From contig JAYKKM010000263.1 in the NCBI GenBank assembly GCA_035772405.1, positions 2,852,501-2,916,500 on the forward strand: DNA of 64,000 nt, written 5' to 3'. Under the pieces are notes generated by a model, which worked only from the letters and a program-made list of their open reading frames with translations, ran no database searches and had not been told where the DNA came from. Source of the stretch: Chrysogorgia sp. JL179-B06 (taxonomy: Eukaryota > Cnidaria > Anthozoa > Scleralcyonacea > Chrysogorgiidae). The position numbers were made by a program, and so were the translations under genes. Within the stretch, counting starts at the first letter, position 1, and each line of letters starts with the position of its first letter. Of the stretch, positions 27,971 to 41,403 are shown one piece after another.

Positions 27971-30885
27971 CAGCCTGCGCTTAAGCTTGGGCGGTTTACC
28001 GGTTTTGTACGGGTTTTTTTATTAAACCGTTTTTTTTTTCAATAACCGGAAAACCGGTTTTTACTACATATCAAAAAGCGCAATAATTGTTAAGCAATGT
28101 TGACATATATTGACTGTTGTGATGACATATTTTACCCACGCGCGCGGTGTCAAATTCATTTGCAGACGCAGGCTAAAGCCGTAAAGACAATAAAATCTTT
28201 ACTTCGCCAATTATCAGCGCAAACATGGCTACACCAAATGTTAGCGCTGCCGATTTACGTTCAAAAAAGTCGTTTACATCCCCAATTTGGCAATATTTCG
28301 GGTTTAAAACCGATGAAGACGACAACGCCAAGCCGACGTGCAAGCTTTGCCTCAAAAAGGTTTCTGCTGCTGGAGGAAATACTTCCAACCTTCAACGGCA
28401 TCTCCGCGATCATCATCCTGCGAAGGCACAAGAGCTCGGGAAACAAGGTCAAGGGCCAAGCAAACCCAAAGGTCGACAGCCACCAACCCAAGGGCAATCG
28501 TCTATTTCCGAGGCATTTTCTAAGATGCAAAAATACGAAAGGGGAGGAAAACAGCGGCAGAAACTAACCAACTCGATCACCCACTGTTTGGCCAAGGATA
28601 TGATGCCAATATACATGGTGGAGAAATCTGGCTTTAAACGGCTTTTAAACGATTTCGATCCGAAATATGAACTTCCTAGCAGAAAGTACTTTAGCCAGAA
28701 AGCAATTCCGAAGCTGTACAATGAAACGAAAGATGGCGTATTGCAGCAACTTCAACATGCTGAATTCTTTTCTGCCACATCAGACATGTGGTCGAGCAAC
28801 ACAATGGAGCCGTATATGTCGTACACAATTCATTTCATTGACCCCGACTGGAAACTTCAAAGCAGATGTCTCCAAACGCTGTACGTGCCCGAAGATCACA
28901 CTGCTGAAACCCTTGCAGATGGGATGAATGAAATACTCAACGAATGGCAACTCTCACCCTCAAATCAAGTGTGCCTGACTACCGACAGCGGGGCGAATAT
29001 TGTGAAAGCGGCTCGTGACCCAAATTGGTCATGGATTTCATGTTTTGGCCACAATCTCCACCTCGCCATTACCTATGCTATGAAGGATGAACCTCGCATT
29101 TCACGGGCAATTGGAATTTGCAAGCACATTGTGGTGGCATTCAGTCAGAGCTGGAAACGACGTAGCGAGCTTAGCAAGGCACAACTTGAGCTTGAACTTC
29201 CCGTCAAGTCTCTTGTTTCCGTAAGTATAATTTTATAATGAAATTTTATAATTTTAACTTTACAAAATCATTTTGCATTGTCATATAAATAGACGGCCGG
29301 TCAAGTCATCGACTTGTGCAGTTGGATAGCATTTTTATTTTAGAAGCTGACCATGGTAACAACGATTTTGCGTGTTTGAATGTAATTTAGTCTGACTATA
29401 AATGTATTTACTTGTCGATTCACTACAAGACGCCGAAGTTTCAAAAGTAGCAAAACCAATATCGTTTGCTCCAACACTTATAATTTTGTTATTTTGACTT
29501 ACAGGAATGCCCTACGAGATGGGGTTCCACGCACAATATGATTGCATGGATATTGGAGCAAGAGAGAGCAATTCGGCGAGTACTATCAGAAGACCGAAAA
29601 GTTTCCCATCTGGTGTTGAAGTGGCAGGATATCGATGTTCTGAGATCTTTACTCAAAGCCCTGGAGCCAATGGCAGACTTTACCGACGCATCATCGGGTG
29701 ACTCGTATGTCACCGTTAGTTCTATCATACCAACACTTCGCTTCATCGAGAATGCTTCAACAGCCGAACCAGATGACACGACACTGACGGCCGACATAAA
29801 AGCCAAAATTCAAGAAAACTTTAAGAAACGCTACACAAGTGACACAGCTCAGACCATCTTGAACACGACTACTTGGTTGGACCCTCGATACAAGACCGAA
29901 TACTTGTGTGAAGAGGGTGCCAAAAATGCTACTGAAAATATCAAGAGGGAGATATTCGAACTTGAACTGGCAAACGAAAGATCCAATGAGAACCGAGGAG
30001 ATACGGACAATCCCAACGCCATGGACGAATCAAATAACGATGTCGACCAACCACCAGCAGCAAAGAAAAAAAAACACTTGCGAAGCTTCTGGGCCAAATT
30101 AAGAAATCGTCAGCGACGGCGTCCACTGCCTCAGCCTTAACTCGTGAAGCCCAAATTGATTTAGAAATGTCTCGGTATCTAAGTGCACCCAAAGTCGCCC
30201 TGAGTGCCGACCCACTTCAATGGTGGAGTATGCAAGCACCTGCATATCCCAGATTGGCCAAACTTGCTCGGAAATACTTATGTATTTGTGGTACAAGCTC
30301 CTCATCCGAGCATCTTTTTAGTGTCGCTGGCAACATCGTTACCGCCAAACGGTCCCTACTAAAACCACACAAGGTCGATATGTTGTTTTTTTTGGCTAAA
30401 AACTTGTGAACTTAAACTTTTGACAATATTATTGACTATTCGGATTCGGTTTAATTGAATTAATTCATATAAGCGTAAACATTTGTATATATATTATTAA
30501 ATGCTTTATAATATTGATTATTGGAGATGGGAAAAAAACAAATTATAAAATTACAATTATCAAACCTTACCGCTAAAGACTCGTGTAATTTGTGCAATTG
30601 TTGAGAGTTTATATTATGTTTTCATTTGTACCTATTTATCGCACAACATGAAATTGACGTTGTTTCAAGGTTGAAGAGGCATCGAAATGACGTTTTTCAA
30701 CCATTTAACGTCGATTTCACGTTGTTTGCCCGCTAGGATAGCGGTTATTGCGCATTATTAAATATTGGAATCGCGTTAATTTTTTAAGTTAAAAAAACAG
30801 GTTTTTCGGTTTAACCGGTTTTTTAGCGTACGGTTTACCGGTTTTAATTTTAACCAAAACCGCCCAAGCTTAACCGACATCACTC
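27971..30885 (+). mobile_element. hAT-superfamily transposon
   Basis: Perfect 17-base inverted repeats, TTAAGCTTGGGCGGTTT at 27981-27997 and its complement at 30857-30873, bound a transposase gene. Outside them 10-12 more bases match loosely on each side. GGTTTACCGGTTTT-type repeats lie just inside both ends. The exact termini and an 8-bp target duplication could not be fixed. The encoded protein has a BED finger and the hAT dimerisation region, which sets the superfamily. Confidence 0.85.
28225..30409 (+). pseudogene. hAT transposase (BED finger type), one frameshift
   Basis: Two exons. Exon 1 is 28225-29220 with donor GTAAGT; the intron is 29221-29504 ending in TTACAG; exon 2 runs 29505-30409, and the join is in phase. 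Exon 1 has a BED zinc finger (CKLC ... LQRHLRDHH, about residues 35-60), the catalytic-region TSDMWSS, the second catalytic region TTDSGANI and CFGHNLHL. Exon 2 begins with CPTRWGS, a strong family signature, and ends with the hATC dimerisation region (SSSEHLFSVAGN, KRSLL). A frame change falls at the A-run at 30066-30074. One base there would make the gene whole, so it may be a sequencing error. Confidence 0.85.
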
Positions 30886-32772
30886 TAAATATACAGTATG
30901 TGTGTTTGAATAGACAGTATTGGGAGTACAATCATACATATACATATCATATGAAGCATGCTTTGCATAGTGAAATCATCTTTTGACACATGTTCTGATT
31001 ATGACACAATGTCCAGCATTTCAATATTTAAATGATGAATACATTTCATGCTCCATTCAATTCTAATTTACAATATTAAATTGCTCGCGTGCATCAAATC
31101 AAATAACAATATAATCACTGCTTACCTTATATTAAATGTCGAGACGCTGATTGAAGGATGCGAATAGCAGATAGTAATGAATATTTTCGATACTAGAAAT
31201 CAACACAAATGAACAACACCTTGCAATGAACCAAGCACTTGCAATATTAATAAATTATATAATAAATGGTGAATTAAGGGACATTGACATTAACTAGCCC
31301 TTGCTGAGGACACTGAAAAATAAGGTCACCTTTTGTTGGTCAAGAGCAGAACCACTAGTTCAACTTAGAAGCCTTTTTGAATTGCTCATGATAATAGCAT
31401 ACCATATTCAAGATGGCGTTCAGTTATAAGAAAGCTCAAGGATATTGGATATCAGCCTGCAGATGTTCTAAAAGTTTGTATTGGTGAGGACCATATGTGA
31501 CCTTAGTAAATGAGGGCTCGTGTTCAAACTGCCAGAGAAGATATTCTGACTGCATTGATTACTACATTCTTGGGCTTAAAGTAGGAAACATATTTGCCAG
31601 TGGTGAGTCAGTTAACAGCCATACGGGTCATTGGGTACATAGAAAAGAATGGCTAAACAAGGAAGAGCTGCAAGTCCCCCACAAAGAATTGTGGCATGGC
31701 AATAGATTTAGAGAACTATCGTATTTTTGGGACACAGAACAAGACACCCAGATTCCAGAGATTTGACTTAAGCCAAGACGAATAATGGAACTTTCCATGT
31801 ACCAAATGTAATGCCAACAAAATGGACAGCAGTTGATTAACTTCATAATCGTTGCATAAATTTGAAATATAATACATTTTATAAGAAACATGGTGAACAG
31901 ATTAATTTCCAAACACAAATAAAAACATAACATTTACAGTGTCTTTACCAAAACTCTAAAAAGCCTGGATTTCGGTAAAGCAAAATATTGATTTGCGACG
32001 AGCACAGAGTTTTCCTCTACATCCCGAGACGGAAAGGGGCTTTTGTTCCTTCATGTCTGACCCAATTTACCAACACGCAATCATAGCCAGTAGGTATAAC
32101 ATGCCCATGAACGTTTTCTGTTAGACTGCAGAAAGCCCATAGCAACAGGTCCATCTCTATCTTTAAACATCACCAAAGGAGAATTGGTTGCTGTAGATTG
32201 CGGTGGTGAAATGAAAGACGAAACAGAGGGTTGCAAAGGGAGAGCAGACGGTATGATTGCAGGTGGTGGTTAGTTTGGAGTAGATGATTGAGGAGAAAAC
32301 TGATAGCCCTTTCTACTGTGTAATGAAACAAACCTCTTCCAGAGCTTGCGATGACTTGTTCTTGAAATATATCCTCTTTCTGTTATATTCCTTATTTCCA
32401 CTGGTATCCTTTTGCTGGTAGATTCGACATTACACTTGTAGGCCGTATGCTGTGGCACGATATCTTTCATTTTCATTCAGCATATCTTAGAACTGAAATA
32501 TTTTTACATAACTTACCTCTTTCGAATACGCTGAACACGATTCCGAAGAGTTCCCGCTCCGTAGACCCGCAGTATATTTGCAAATTCCACTATTAATTTC
32601 ACTCATTTGACGAGCTGCCAGCCATCTCCCGCCATTTTGAAATTGACTCTGCCTTGCTTTGTATTATATTCCATCGGCCTCAGTCGCTTTATTTCTCCCC
32701 AGTCTCCTTATATCGCAACACAATTATGATTTAGAGCGATGGGATATTTTGAATTCTAAATTACCTTTCAAG
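30886..32772. other. AT-rich intergenic DNA, no recognised gene
   Basis: Several short open frames (for example 31497-31766 plus and 32270-32476 minus) have no recognisable family and no convincing splice context. They could be exon scraps of decayed repeats. No RNA gene or clear repeat was seen. Confidence 0.4.
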
Positions 32773-35700
32773 ATGGAGAAAGGCAGTGATTATAGTGATG
32801 CCATTCCTCGCATATGTGTGATACATTTTGAAGGTAAAGAAGGGCAGATTAAAGATCTAACGCAAGATACCGTTGAGAAAATTGTTGAAATAAGGGAGCA
32901 GTGGCTAAATCTGCCATCAGCATATAAAAATTTCACGGAGGTCGCCAAAAAATCGGTCGCCAAAAAATCGTTCGAGTTCATTCAGGGTGACTTTGTAGAG
33001 AATTTGAACGTAAACGAGATTGCCAAAAACTGTTGCTATCATCTCGCGTGTTATCGAAATTTCACCGACATAAGTAAGCTTGAAAGAGCAAAAAATACCT
33101 TGACTGATGATAAGAGAAAATGTTCGACTGACAACGGTTGTAAGAAAGAAGATGAAAACAACCCACCGGAAGAGAAAATACCCAGAACTACCAGACAATT
33201 GTTTGGACGTTCATGTGGTAAATCTACTTCTGGGTCGCCAAATGTCTTGCCCAAGTTTTGCTTGATTTGTAAACAACATCGATCATTGTATATAACAGAT
33301 AAGGTATATGTTTTTCCAAATTTAAAAAAATTTATAGTCATTGACATATTCAAATGCATCTACATTCATATTAAAAAAAAAGATACAGGTGTAATATTTT
33401 TCAAGCAGTAATTATTTTTAAATCAAGCTCTTTGTCACAACCCATTTAATAAATTATTCACGAAATGAGATGAATAATAATATAATAATAAAAACTTTAT
33501 TGTTGCTCGATAGCCTCAATAGGTTCTTTAACAAATCCTCTTTACGTATGAGGGCCGAGAATAGTAGTGAAGGCTGCTTGTATCAATCATTAACTCCAGT
33601 ATTGTACTCTCATTTATCGAGCTAAAGCTGATACCAGTGTTCGTGAGTTAGAAAACTTAGTAGCTCTAATATAAAACTCTGAAAAATGGATTTATCTAAT
33701 GTTGGATGTACCAAAGCAACACTATTCATCTTTGTAGGCAACAAAGAAACGGGTAAAGCAGGAATTATCAGTAGCACAAACCTTAACAGCTGGAATTTTG
33801 GAAGAGGCAGCAATGTTAAACGACGAAAGTATTCTTGTACATATCCGTGGGAGAGATTGTCTTGCTGTAGAAGCAAGGTACCACAAACGGTGTTACCAGA
33901 AGTACACGAAATGTCTTTCAAATAAGACAAGCATTATTGGCCCAACATTGTATGAGAGAGCATTTGATGACTTCTGCTTACAAATAATCGAAAGACGGAT
34001 TATTGAAAACAAAGAGATTCTATTACTTGGCTACCTGTTAAAGAAATTCATCAGCTGCGTTCAAGAAATAGAAAATATTGATGTACGCTACCAAGCTGCC
34101 AGACTTAAGAGGATTCAAATGCGATATTCACAGATTATTTTCCAAAGCTCAAAAACTATGAATAAAGGAACACTAGTTCACACAGATAGTCTGATGGCGG
34201 GTGAACCAATTCGGACGATGAAGACGACGAAGACGAATATGACGAATTCAATGCGGACGATGAACACAAGAGTATACAAGCTTCGTGTCAGATTCATAGC
34301 TGTTCCCTCCAACAATTTTTTTCTGTCGCTATGGAAATCAGAAAGCTCCTAAAGGAAAGTAAGGGCGTCGATTCTGACTGGCCCCCTGATTCCCATGATC
34401 TCACTTTGCCATTGGCAATGGAATCAATTTCTGTGAAGCTATATAACTTTTTAGCATGGGCTCTTGGGTTCTCTTATGAACCAGTTTCTGAGGAAAGGGT
34501 GAGAATCAGTGATAACGAGCATACAAAAGTGGTGTCGATTGCTCAAGACCTGATATATGCAGAGTCAAAGGGAAAGAAAGTGCCCACAAGTCATTGGCTC
34601 TTGGAATGACAGTTCGCCAGATAACTGGGTCAATTCGATTACTCAGAATCCTACATGGTTTAGGCCACACAGCATCGACTGATACTGTTTACAAACATGA
34701 CACTGCTTAAGCTGTAGCCAGCAACAAGGGACAAGACATTATCATCACTATCGTTTGGGACAATAATGATTTCAACGAAGAAACTGTCTCTGGAAAGGGA
34801 AGTACACACGTGGCAAACGGCATCATCGTGCAGAATGGAACCACAAGGTTGGGAGATAAAGTCGTCGTGAGCAAGACGCTTCGTACCGTGAAAGCACCAG
34901 AAACGAATATCAAGCCTTACACAATCCGAGAAAAGGGAACCATATCTTTACGAAGCCAGAGTTCTGATATTTTCATTGAGGTGCGAAGCCATCAACATGA
35001 GCAAAATATTGCTAGAATTGCTGATTTTGCTTATATATTAGCCAGAATGTGTGCGTCTGAGAGTGTCACTATTTACCAGGATGGACAGGGTTCAACACGC
35101 AAGTACATAAAGATGTTCCAAATGTCTTAAAAATTGGTTACTTGCCGGTTATTGATGCACCAGTCACTGACTTGGCAACAGTTAATGCAATACTCAGACA
35201 CAACGTCTTCGACTTCCTGAAATTGTGCTTGTCTTTGATGAAGAAATCTATGCGAAAGCTCAGATGATATGGTGAAGGATGAAGAGTACAAGAATCGACT
35301 GGTTATTAGGCGCGAAGACTTCCATACTATAATGTCGTTTTGCAGTGGCATAGCTAAAATTTTCCAAGATGCAGGACTGCAAGTAAGTTTTTTGTTTATT
35401 TCCATCCATTCATCCATCATCTGCCTGTCCGCATTCATTCATTGGCAAAGGCAAATTGATAAATGTATAATTAACCGAAAATCGCCATTTTTAGGACATC
35501 ATGATCGAATCAGATATAGTGGCCTCTGGATCTGTGACAGGAGTGTTATCTGGGAAGCATTACAACCGTTCTATAAGAGTTCACAACTTAATCTACGAGG
35601 CAATGCAAAGAATGCGATTTCAAGCTTTTGAGAAGTCTTTACCGGCAAATACTGCACCTAGCCAGTTTCATTCAATTAGTGTCAGTATGCTGGAGGATCC

Positions 35701-38422
35701 GACAAAGGATTTTACCGAAATATGCACAAGCAAGAGTGTAAATGATGCAAAAAAAAAGCTTACGATCTATTCGTGGAAAAAAGAAGCCAAGAAAATGCAA
35801 CATTTGCATTCTGGTCGAAATATATTGATATGGTTAAAAATTACTCTTGCTATACATTAGAGCGACGAGAACATCAGACTGGAAACTACATCTTAGTTCC
35901 CTCAGGTCAATGATCCCCTCGTTTTTTGCCAAAGATCGCGTGAATTACTCCCGATATGCACCGTGCTACTGGCTAGAAATGATGTCTCTGGAGAAAACTC
36001 ACCCCTGTAAGTAACTCAGTTATTTCGATTTTGTGTATAAATTCATAAAAATTTAGTTATATTTTGTATATGTTTTATTCTGTAATCGTGGGTAGCGGAG
36101 TGGTTGCGGCAGGTGCTCGGCCATCACTACACCACTTTTTTTACTAAATTGTGTGACTCATATGTGTTTTATTAATAATTATTGTCGGAGATGTGACAGC
36201 CAACATTGCAGAGGAGTGGACCGTCCAGAACAGAATGAGTATGCGTTTTCAAGTGTGCCGCGTGATCAAACGATTGAACAAACCCTGAACAGGTAGACAT
36301 ATCCCTTTGTAATATGGTTAGCACAGACAGCATGTACTCTCTCTAATACAGTATAGTACAGTACAGTACAGTACTCTCTCGCTTTAAATCTCAGATTCTT
36401 GTATTTAATTTTTGTATTCGAAATAATTTGGGTGCATCTCTGGATATTGGGCCAAGCAGAGAGAAGTGCAATCACTAGACAGTGTGAAGCCCTGGCAAAC
36501 GTAACCGATATTAAAAGGTGAGTACAAATTGCTTTAAGCAAAGAAGGTACACATTACCTGACCATATATGACATATTGTATGAGGCACATAAAAATTGTA
36601 CTAACATAATCTATTTTGATTCAGGACGAGAAAGAATTTGGACAAAACAAGGGTAGCAGCAACGAAAAAGCAGTAACATATGTCATCCAAACAGTTCAAG
36701 CAATGATAAACCCCTTCGATAATGATTACCAGGGATTAGTGCACTTGTCCAGTGGAGCTGTTGCCACCTCCACTGTGGCAGATGATATTAAAACTATGCT
36801 CGAAAGAGGCGAAAGCGCTGCAGTGGAGTTCATGCAGTCAAATATTATCGAGAAGAACCCAACATATACACGACGATAAAGAAGACAAGATTACAAACAT
36901 TCTCGTCAATTGGTAAGAAAGTCATGAGTAAAAGCAAGAAAGGTCAGATTGTGGCTCTGAAAAATTCGAAAATGCTGTTTGCAAAAATGCTTCTCATAGC
37001 TAGAAGTCGTAATGTGGAGATGGAGGAAGTGCTAAAGTGTTCGCTCCGTCCGTATCCACATCCTTTGGCAACAAATGAAGGAGACCTCATCAAAACTGTC
37101 AAGGCCAAATTACTCAACACAATTGAAGAGGAAGTACAAGGTGGTTTTGTTGACCTTCCTGATGGAGACAAAGCGTATATTCTAGATGCAATGGCAATAT
37201 TGCAAACATTGTCAGTTCTTCCAGCCACATTTGTTGAACTTGCAACGAGTTTACTTGTGAAAATTGTCAACATTGCAGTTTTTTCAAATTCTGGGCGGGT
37301 AGATTTCGTCTGCGACAGATATCTGTCACAAAGCATCAAGAATCTGGAGAGGGGTAAGCGCGCGGTTGGTGGTACCCATGTGGTTCGCATATGTGGTGAA
37401 CAACAGCGAGTCCCTCGGCAGTGGAAAAAATTTATGTCCTCTGGAGAAAACAAAGAAGAACTAATGAAGTTCATTTTCAATGCCTGGAGAAAAGCAGATC
37501 CGCGGTTATTAAAAGGTGTCGAGGTATTTCTTGCACACGAAGACAAATGTCACAAGCTAATTGCGTCAGAGGACGAGATAACCTGCATCGAAATTGAAGA
37601 ACTTTCTTGTGATCACGAAGAGGCGGATACTCGGATGATTGCTCACACAAGACATGCCTCTTAGTCATATCCCAATGTCATTATTAGGAGTCCGGATACA
37701 GATGTGTTCGTTATTGCACTAAACAGTTGCTTGGGTATTAATGCAAATATGTTCTTTGAAACAGGAATACGAAGTGCAAGACGCATCATCTCTCTCAACA
37801 ATATGAGACAGCATCTTGGAGACCAATGGTGTTCATCACTAATAGGTTTTCACGCATTTACAGGTATTTGGCTAGTACCTTAATCTTTGTACGTTTAACT
37901 TTTGACTTATTTTATTATTGTAGAACTCTAATTGTTGTGTAGAGATGAATTATTGATGAATGTCACACTTATTCCTAATTCCTCGTGTTATTGGGTTTTG
38001 ATAGGTTGTGACACGATGAGTGCTTTCTACGGCAAAGGTAAAGTAACAGCATTGAAAATCACTAGGATTTACGAAAATTATGCAATTCTTTTTGGAAACA
38101 TGTGTACAACCATCGCACCATCTACACAGCTAAAGAATGACTTACACGGTTTCGTGTGCCATCTATATGGTTTTGAAGAGTGTTCTGATGTCAATTCCGT
38201 TAGATATCGATGTTTAAAGGCAGGAAATATGAGGAAGAACTCTTGCCTCCAAATCAAGATTCACTCAATCTACACATACGTCGGGCTAACTATCAATGCT
38301 ACATCTGGCGACACGCAATGCAGTCAATGTTAAATCTGCCAAATTTTTGCGACCATGGTTGGAAGTTAGACGATGACGGTAATGTTTCGATTAAGTGGAT
38401 GACTCCTTGCCCCAGCTCCTGA
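32773..38422 (+). pseudogene. decayed multi-exon repeat-family gene with FEN/PIN-like C-terminal motifs
   Basis: Start MEKGSDYSDA at 32773. Pieces in order: 32773-33300, Cys/His-rich (CCYHLACY, CLIC); 33798-34150 (RYHKRCYQKY); 34331-34609 (SDWPPDSHDL); 34810-35130; 35269-35384, then an intron to 35494; 35495-35760; 35870-36008; 36230-36290 (DQTIEQTLNR); 36616-36879 (SGAVATSTVADD); 36924-37660; 37665-37863; and, after an intron, 38005-38422. The last part has HEEADTR (37614-37634), SPDTDV (37689-37706) and GCDT (about 38005), spaced like the acidic residues of FEN/PIN nucleases. Several frameshifts and an in-frame stop at 37662 show that it is inactive. The same protein type is, to my knowledge, abundant in cnidarian and other invertebrate genomes, so it is probably a mobile-element gene. 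Confidence 0.6.
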
Positions 38423-38457
38423 CTCAATCCTCGAGTTTGTTAATTGTAAATGTGAGA

Positions 38458-38473
38458 CAGGGGCGGATCCAGG
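38458..38473 (+). repeat. candidate hAT terminal sequence
   Basis: CAGGGGCGGATCCAGG is a common terminus of non-autonomous hAT elements in animals. It is followed by the short inverted motif ACGGCAAGTGCCGT. No matching right end was located, so the extent of this element is unknown; it could include the exon at 40313. Confidence 0.4.
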
Positions 38474-39020
38474 GTACGGCAAACACGGCAAGTGCCGTAC
38501 TCTAAAATCCCACGTTAATTTATTCCTGAATTAATTAATTAAAAAGAAAAGAAAAAAGAAAAGAAAATTTGAAATTTTTAAATTTTAAAAATTCCCAAAT
38601 TTTTAAACATTTCACTTGAATTCTGAGTTCCGACATTGCTCGAAGCCTCGAATTTTCAATAATTTCATCATTATAATTTATAACCATGTTACCGCTGTTT
38701 ACCGCACAAAGCGCTCATAGCGGCAAAAAATGTCGCGATTTTTGGTCGAAGCATTGCTCTTCTGGTCTACTTCATGTAATTTCATCAAACTGTTTATTAT
38801 ATGGGGATTGGAGAGGTTGCCATTTACAATTGTGGATAATCGGAGTACAGCAAAATGGCCTGAGTACGGCAAGATAACGCTCACTGATTGGACAAAACAT
38901 GAAAATGACGCCGATTTTACGACGGAAGTTAAAGAGGGTACGGCAGAAGTAAAATAATTTTGGTAACTTGTCTTTTGATTGGCTAAAGCCATCGACACGG
39001 CACAGACACGTACGGCAAGA

Positions 39021-40233
39021 TAGCCTGCAATGCAGGCTCTTGGGGGTGGGAGTTGAAATGGGAGGACTGGGGCGAAGGGAGGGAAAGGAGAGCCTGCCAG
39101 CAAGTCGTAGTAATTTTCGTCTGCCGCCTACTGTTAAATTTCAATTATATGCGCATAAATTAATCAAACTTGTGGATAATTTTCATCGCAAGCAACTTTC
39201 TGCCCTTGGGTGCCATTCGAACGGCTATTAAACTGGAACCGTTCGAACGCCTGATTCAAAGCGTTGAAATGTCTGGTCCAAAGAGTTTAAACGCTTTGTT
39301 TTCAAAGCGTTCTAACAACTAACTGACAGTCTGAAACGCCTTGCAGTTAAACGGTATGTGTGAACGCTTTGCTCATAAAGATTATCTACCCTTATAAAGA
39401 TTATCTTTTGTCATAAAGATTATCTACCCTCAATTCAAAACAGAGAAACTACACTACTACAGTGGCATGCAAGCCCGAGACTGGTTTCCGGTACTGTTAA
39501 ATGAATTTCAAACGCTATTGCATAACAAAAATAATATACTTTATTCTCTTTATTCTTTCGAGCTCTTCGTTTTGGTAAATTATTTTGGTCATACATACAT
39601 TGTTATTCAATGAATCGAGAGAAAAACGGTTCCTTTTCACGGTGAAACGTGCGACTACAGTTTGACACATTTTATTGATATGTTTACATGAGACTATTGA
39701 GAGTAAACAAAGGAGTTCATCGAGGATTTGACACCAAGATTTGACACTTGTTTTGAGACGAACCGTTCGAACGCTTGTCTTGCAATAATCGGGCGTTTTA
39801 GTTTTAGTAAACCGTCCAAACGCTTGTGGCAAACCGTTCGGTATTTTCGCCAGACTGTTCAAACATTTTGGGAGATACGCACGCCGTTGGAATAGCGTTC
39901 GACCAAAAACATTGTTGATCATTTCTGGACGGTCGGTCGGTAGTGTTAAAACTCTCCGGAGCTAAAGAACCTCTTCTTTATGGAAAGGAACTAGGATATC
40001 GTGTCAAACGCTGCGTAGTTTGAAACATGGATGAATTAACAGACGGTTCAGAAGACAAACATACCTCGACGGCGTCGCTGTGGGAAATAAATTATTAAAT
40101 CTGTATGTTAATCAAGATTTCGACCAATAGAAATACGCGGCCGCCGGCGGCCGAGAGTGATGGGAATTACCAGGGCTTGCTGGCACCTTTCCCCTCCCTT
40201 CGCCCCAGTCCTCCCATTTCAACTCCCAGGCTA
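39021..40233. mobile_element. non-autonomous transposon with 9-bp target duplication (Mutator-like), 1213 bp
   Basis: Inverted arms of about 52-57 bases (39048-39104 and 40176-40227, both containing GGGAGTTGAAATGGGAGGAC on one strand) start from a common TAGCCTG end. The 9-base ACGGCAAGA precedes the element (39012-39020) and follows it exactly (40234-40242). A 9-base duplication with long inverted repeats is typical of Mutator-like elements. The interior has no transposase; it holds direct repeats of TAAAGATTATC (39374-39431) and many GTTCGAACG-like palindromes. Confidence 0.78.
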
Positions 40234-40312
40234 ACGGCAAGAGTACGGCATTAGCCAGCACAATATTTAACTCGACGTCAAACTTTTGCTTGAGACAGAG
40301 TTCGGTTTTGCT

Positions 40313-40557
40313 ATGGCGTCTATAAACGACGTCGCAAAACTTGTAGAAAATGCTCTACAGAGTGGAAACGACAAGTTGCTGAACGACTTGTTCAACGATC
40401 TGTCGAAAGCTCTTCCAAGTACATATTTAACTGGTGAAGAGATTTCGGCCCAGGTAGGTAAAACAGTGTACAGGGATTTCGATGCAGAGACATACATCCC
40501 GAAGACAGCGAGGGACAGTGCAGAAAGGAGGAAATGGAAGAATTATATTGCTTTAAG
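40313..40557 (+). CDS. isolated first coding exon, unknown gene
   Basis: An open frame from ATG 40313 encodes a hydrophilic helical peptide (MASINDVAKLVENAL, ending RRKWKNYIALR) and ends at a strong donor, AAG|GTGAGT (40557/40558). No continuing exon was identified downstream; minus-strand retrotransposon sequence starts within 600 bases. It may be the first exon of a hAT-type transposase whose end lies at 38458, or a host gene interrupted by repeats. Confidence 0.4.
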
Positions 40558-41118
40558 GTGAGTAATGTGCTAATATACTAAATTGTTTGGCATTAAGAAG
40601 CGTCAATTATTTAAATACGTGCATATCGTCGAATATTATTTGCATTAATGCATAATATGAATATATCTAAATATCAGCATAATGATAAAAGCGATTAGCA
40701 TTTTAATGGCGATTTGCCATGGCCCAATGCCCACGCTTTCTTATAGAAAATTCACTGTTTTATTCGATAATGTTGAATATTGACTTCCAATGCCTTTGGT
40801 TGGTAGAAGTAGAACAATACAATTTTAACAATTTATTTATCGCCCGATTGCTTTGGATTGAATTTTCTCTATAAATAATAAAATAAATATAAACTATAAA
40901 ATAATATTCTCATTGAATCTGAATTGGTGTTTTGCTACCTCATTTATATAGCTCCCAAGCATCTGCGAATGCTTAGGACCAATAGTAATCTGCACCAATT
41001 AGTAGATCAATGGGAAACTCTCTTGTTTCCTGCATTGCATCTGCAAGCTGTATTGACTGTAAATGGTGATAACTTGCTTGACTAAAATCAACTGACTGGT
41101 TGCTGATGGATGAGCAGA

Positions 41119-41403
41119 TTACTGCATTACTACATTATTAGTAATGTAGATCTTTCCACAATCAAGTGTTTGGACTGCTAGTTGAACAATGTCACACTTT
41201 CTGAGCTTGGCATGTGTTTCTCCAAAGGTTTTGATCAGCAATGTATCAGCTCCAATGACAGGTAGATTCAGGGTTTTCTTGAGACTTTCGGTTACATAAC
41301 TTCGTTGACTACAGCTGTCGAAAATCAGTCTAATGTTAGCAGAGTTTCCTTCAACTTCTACCTGAGACACATTGCAGCAGTACATTGTTCTTAGAGCTAA
41401 CAA
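41119..41403 (-). pseudogene. BEL/Pao aspartic protease region
   Basis: 95-codon fragment with IFDSCSQRSYVTE, the active-site region of the DUF1758-type retroviral-like protease (here Asp-Ser-Cys in place of the usual Asp-Ser/Thr-Gly), followed by LPVIGADTLLIKTFG. The frame is open only over this segment. It is downstream of the zinc knuckles, as expected for a BEL/Pao polyprotein. Confidence 0.7.

Noticed and set aside
36266..36541. Minus-strand open frame near the decayed repeat gene
   Set aside because: Opposite strand to a consistent series of decayed exons, no motif.
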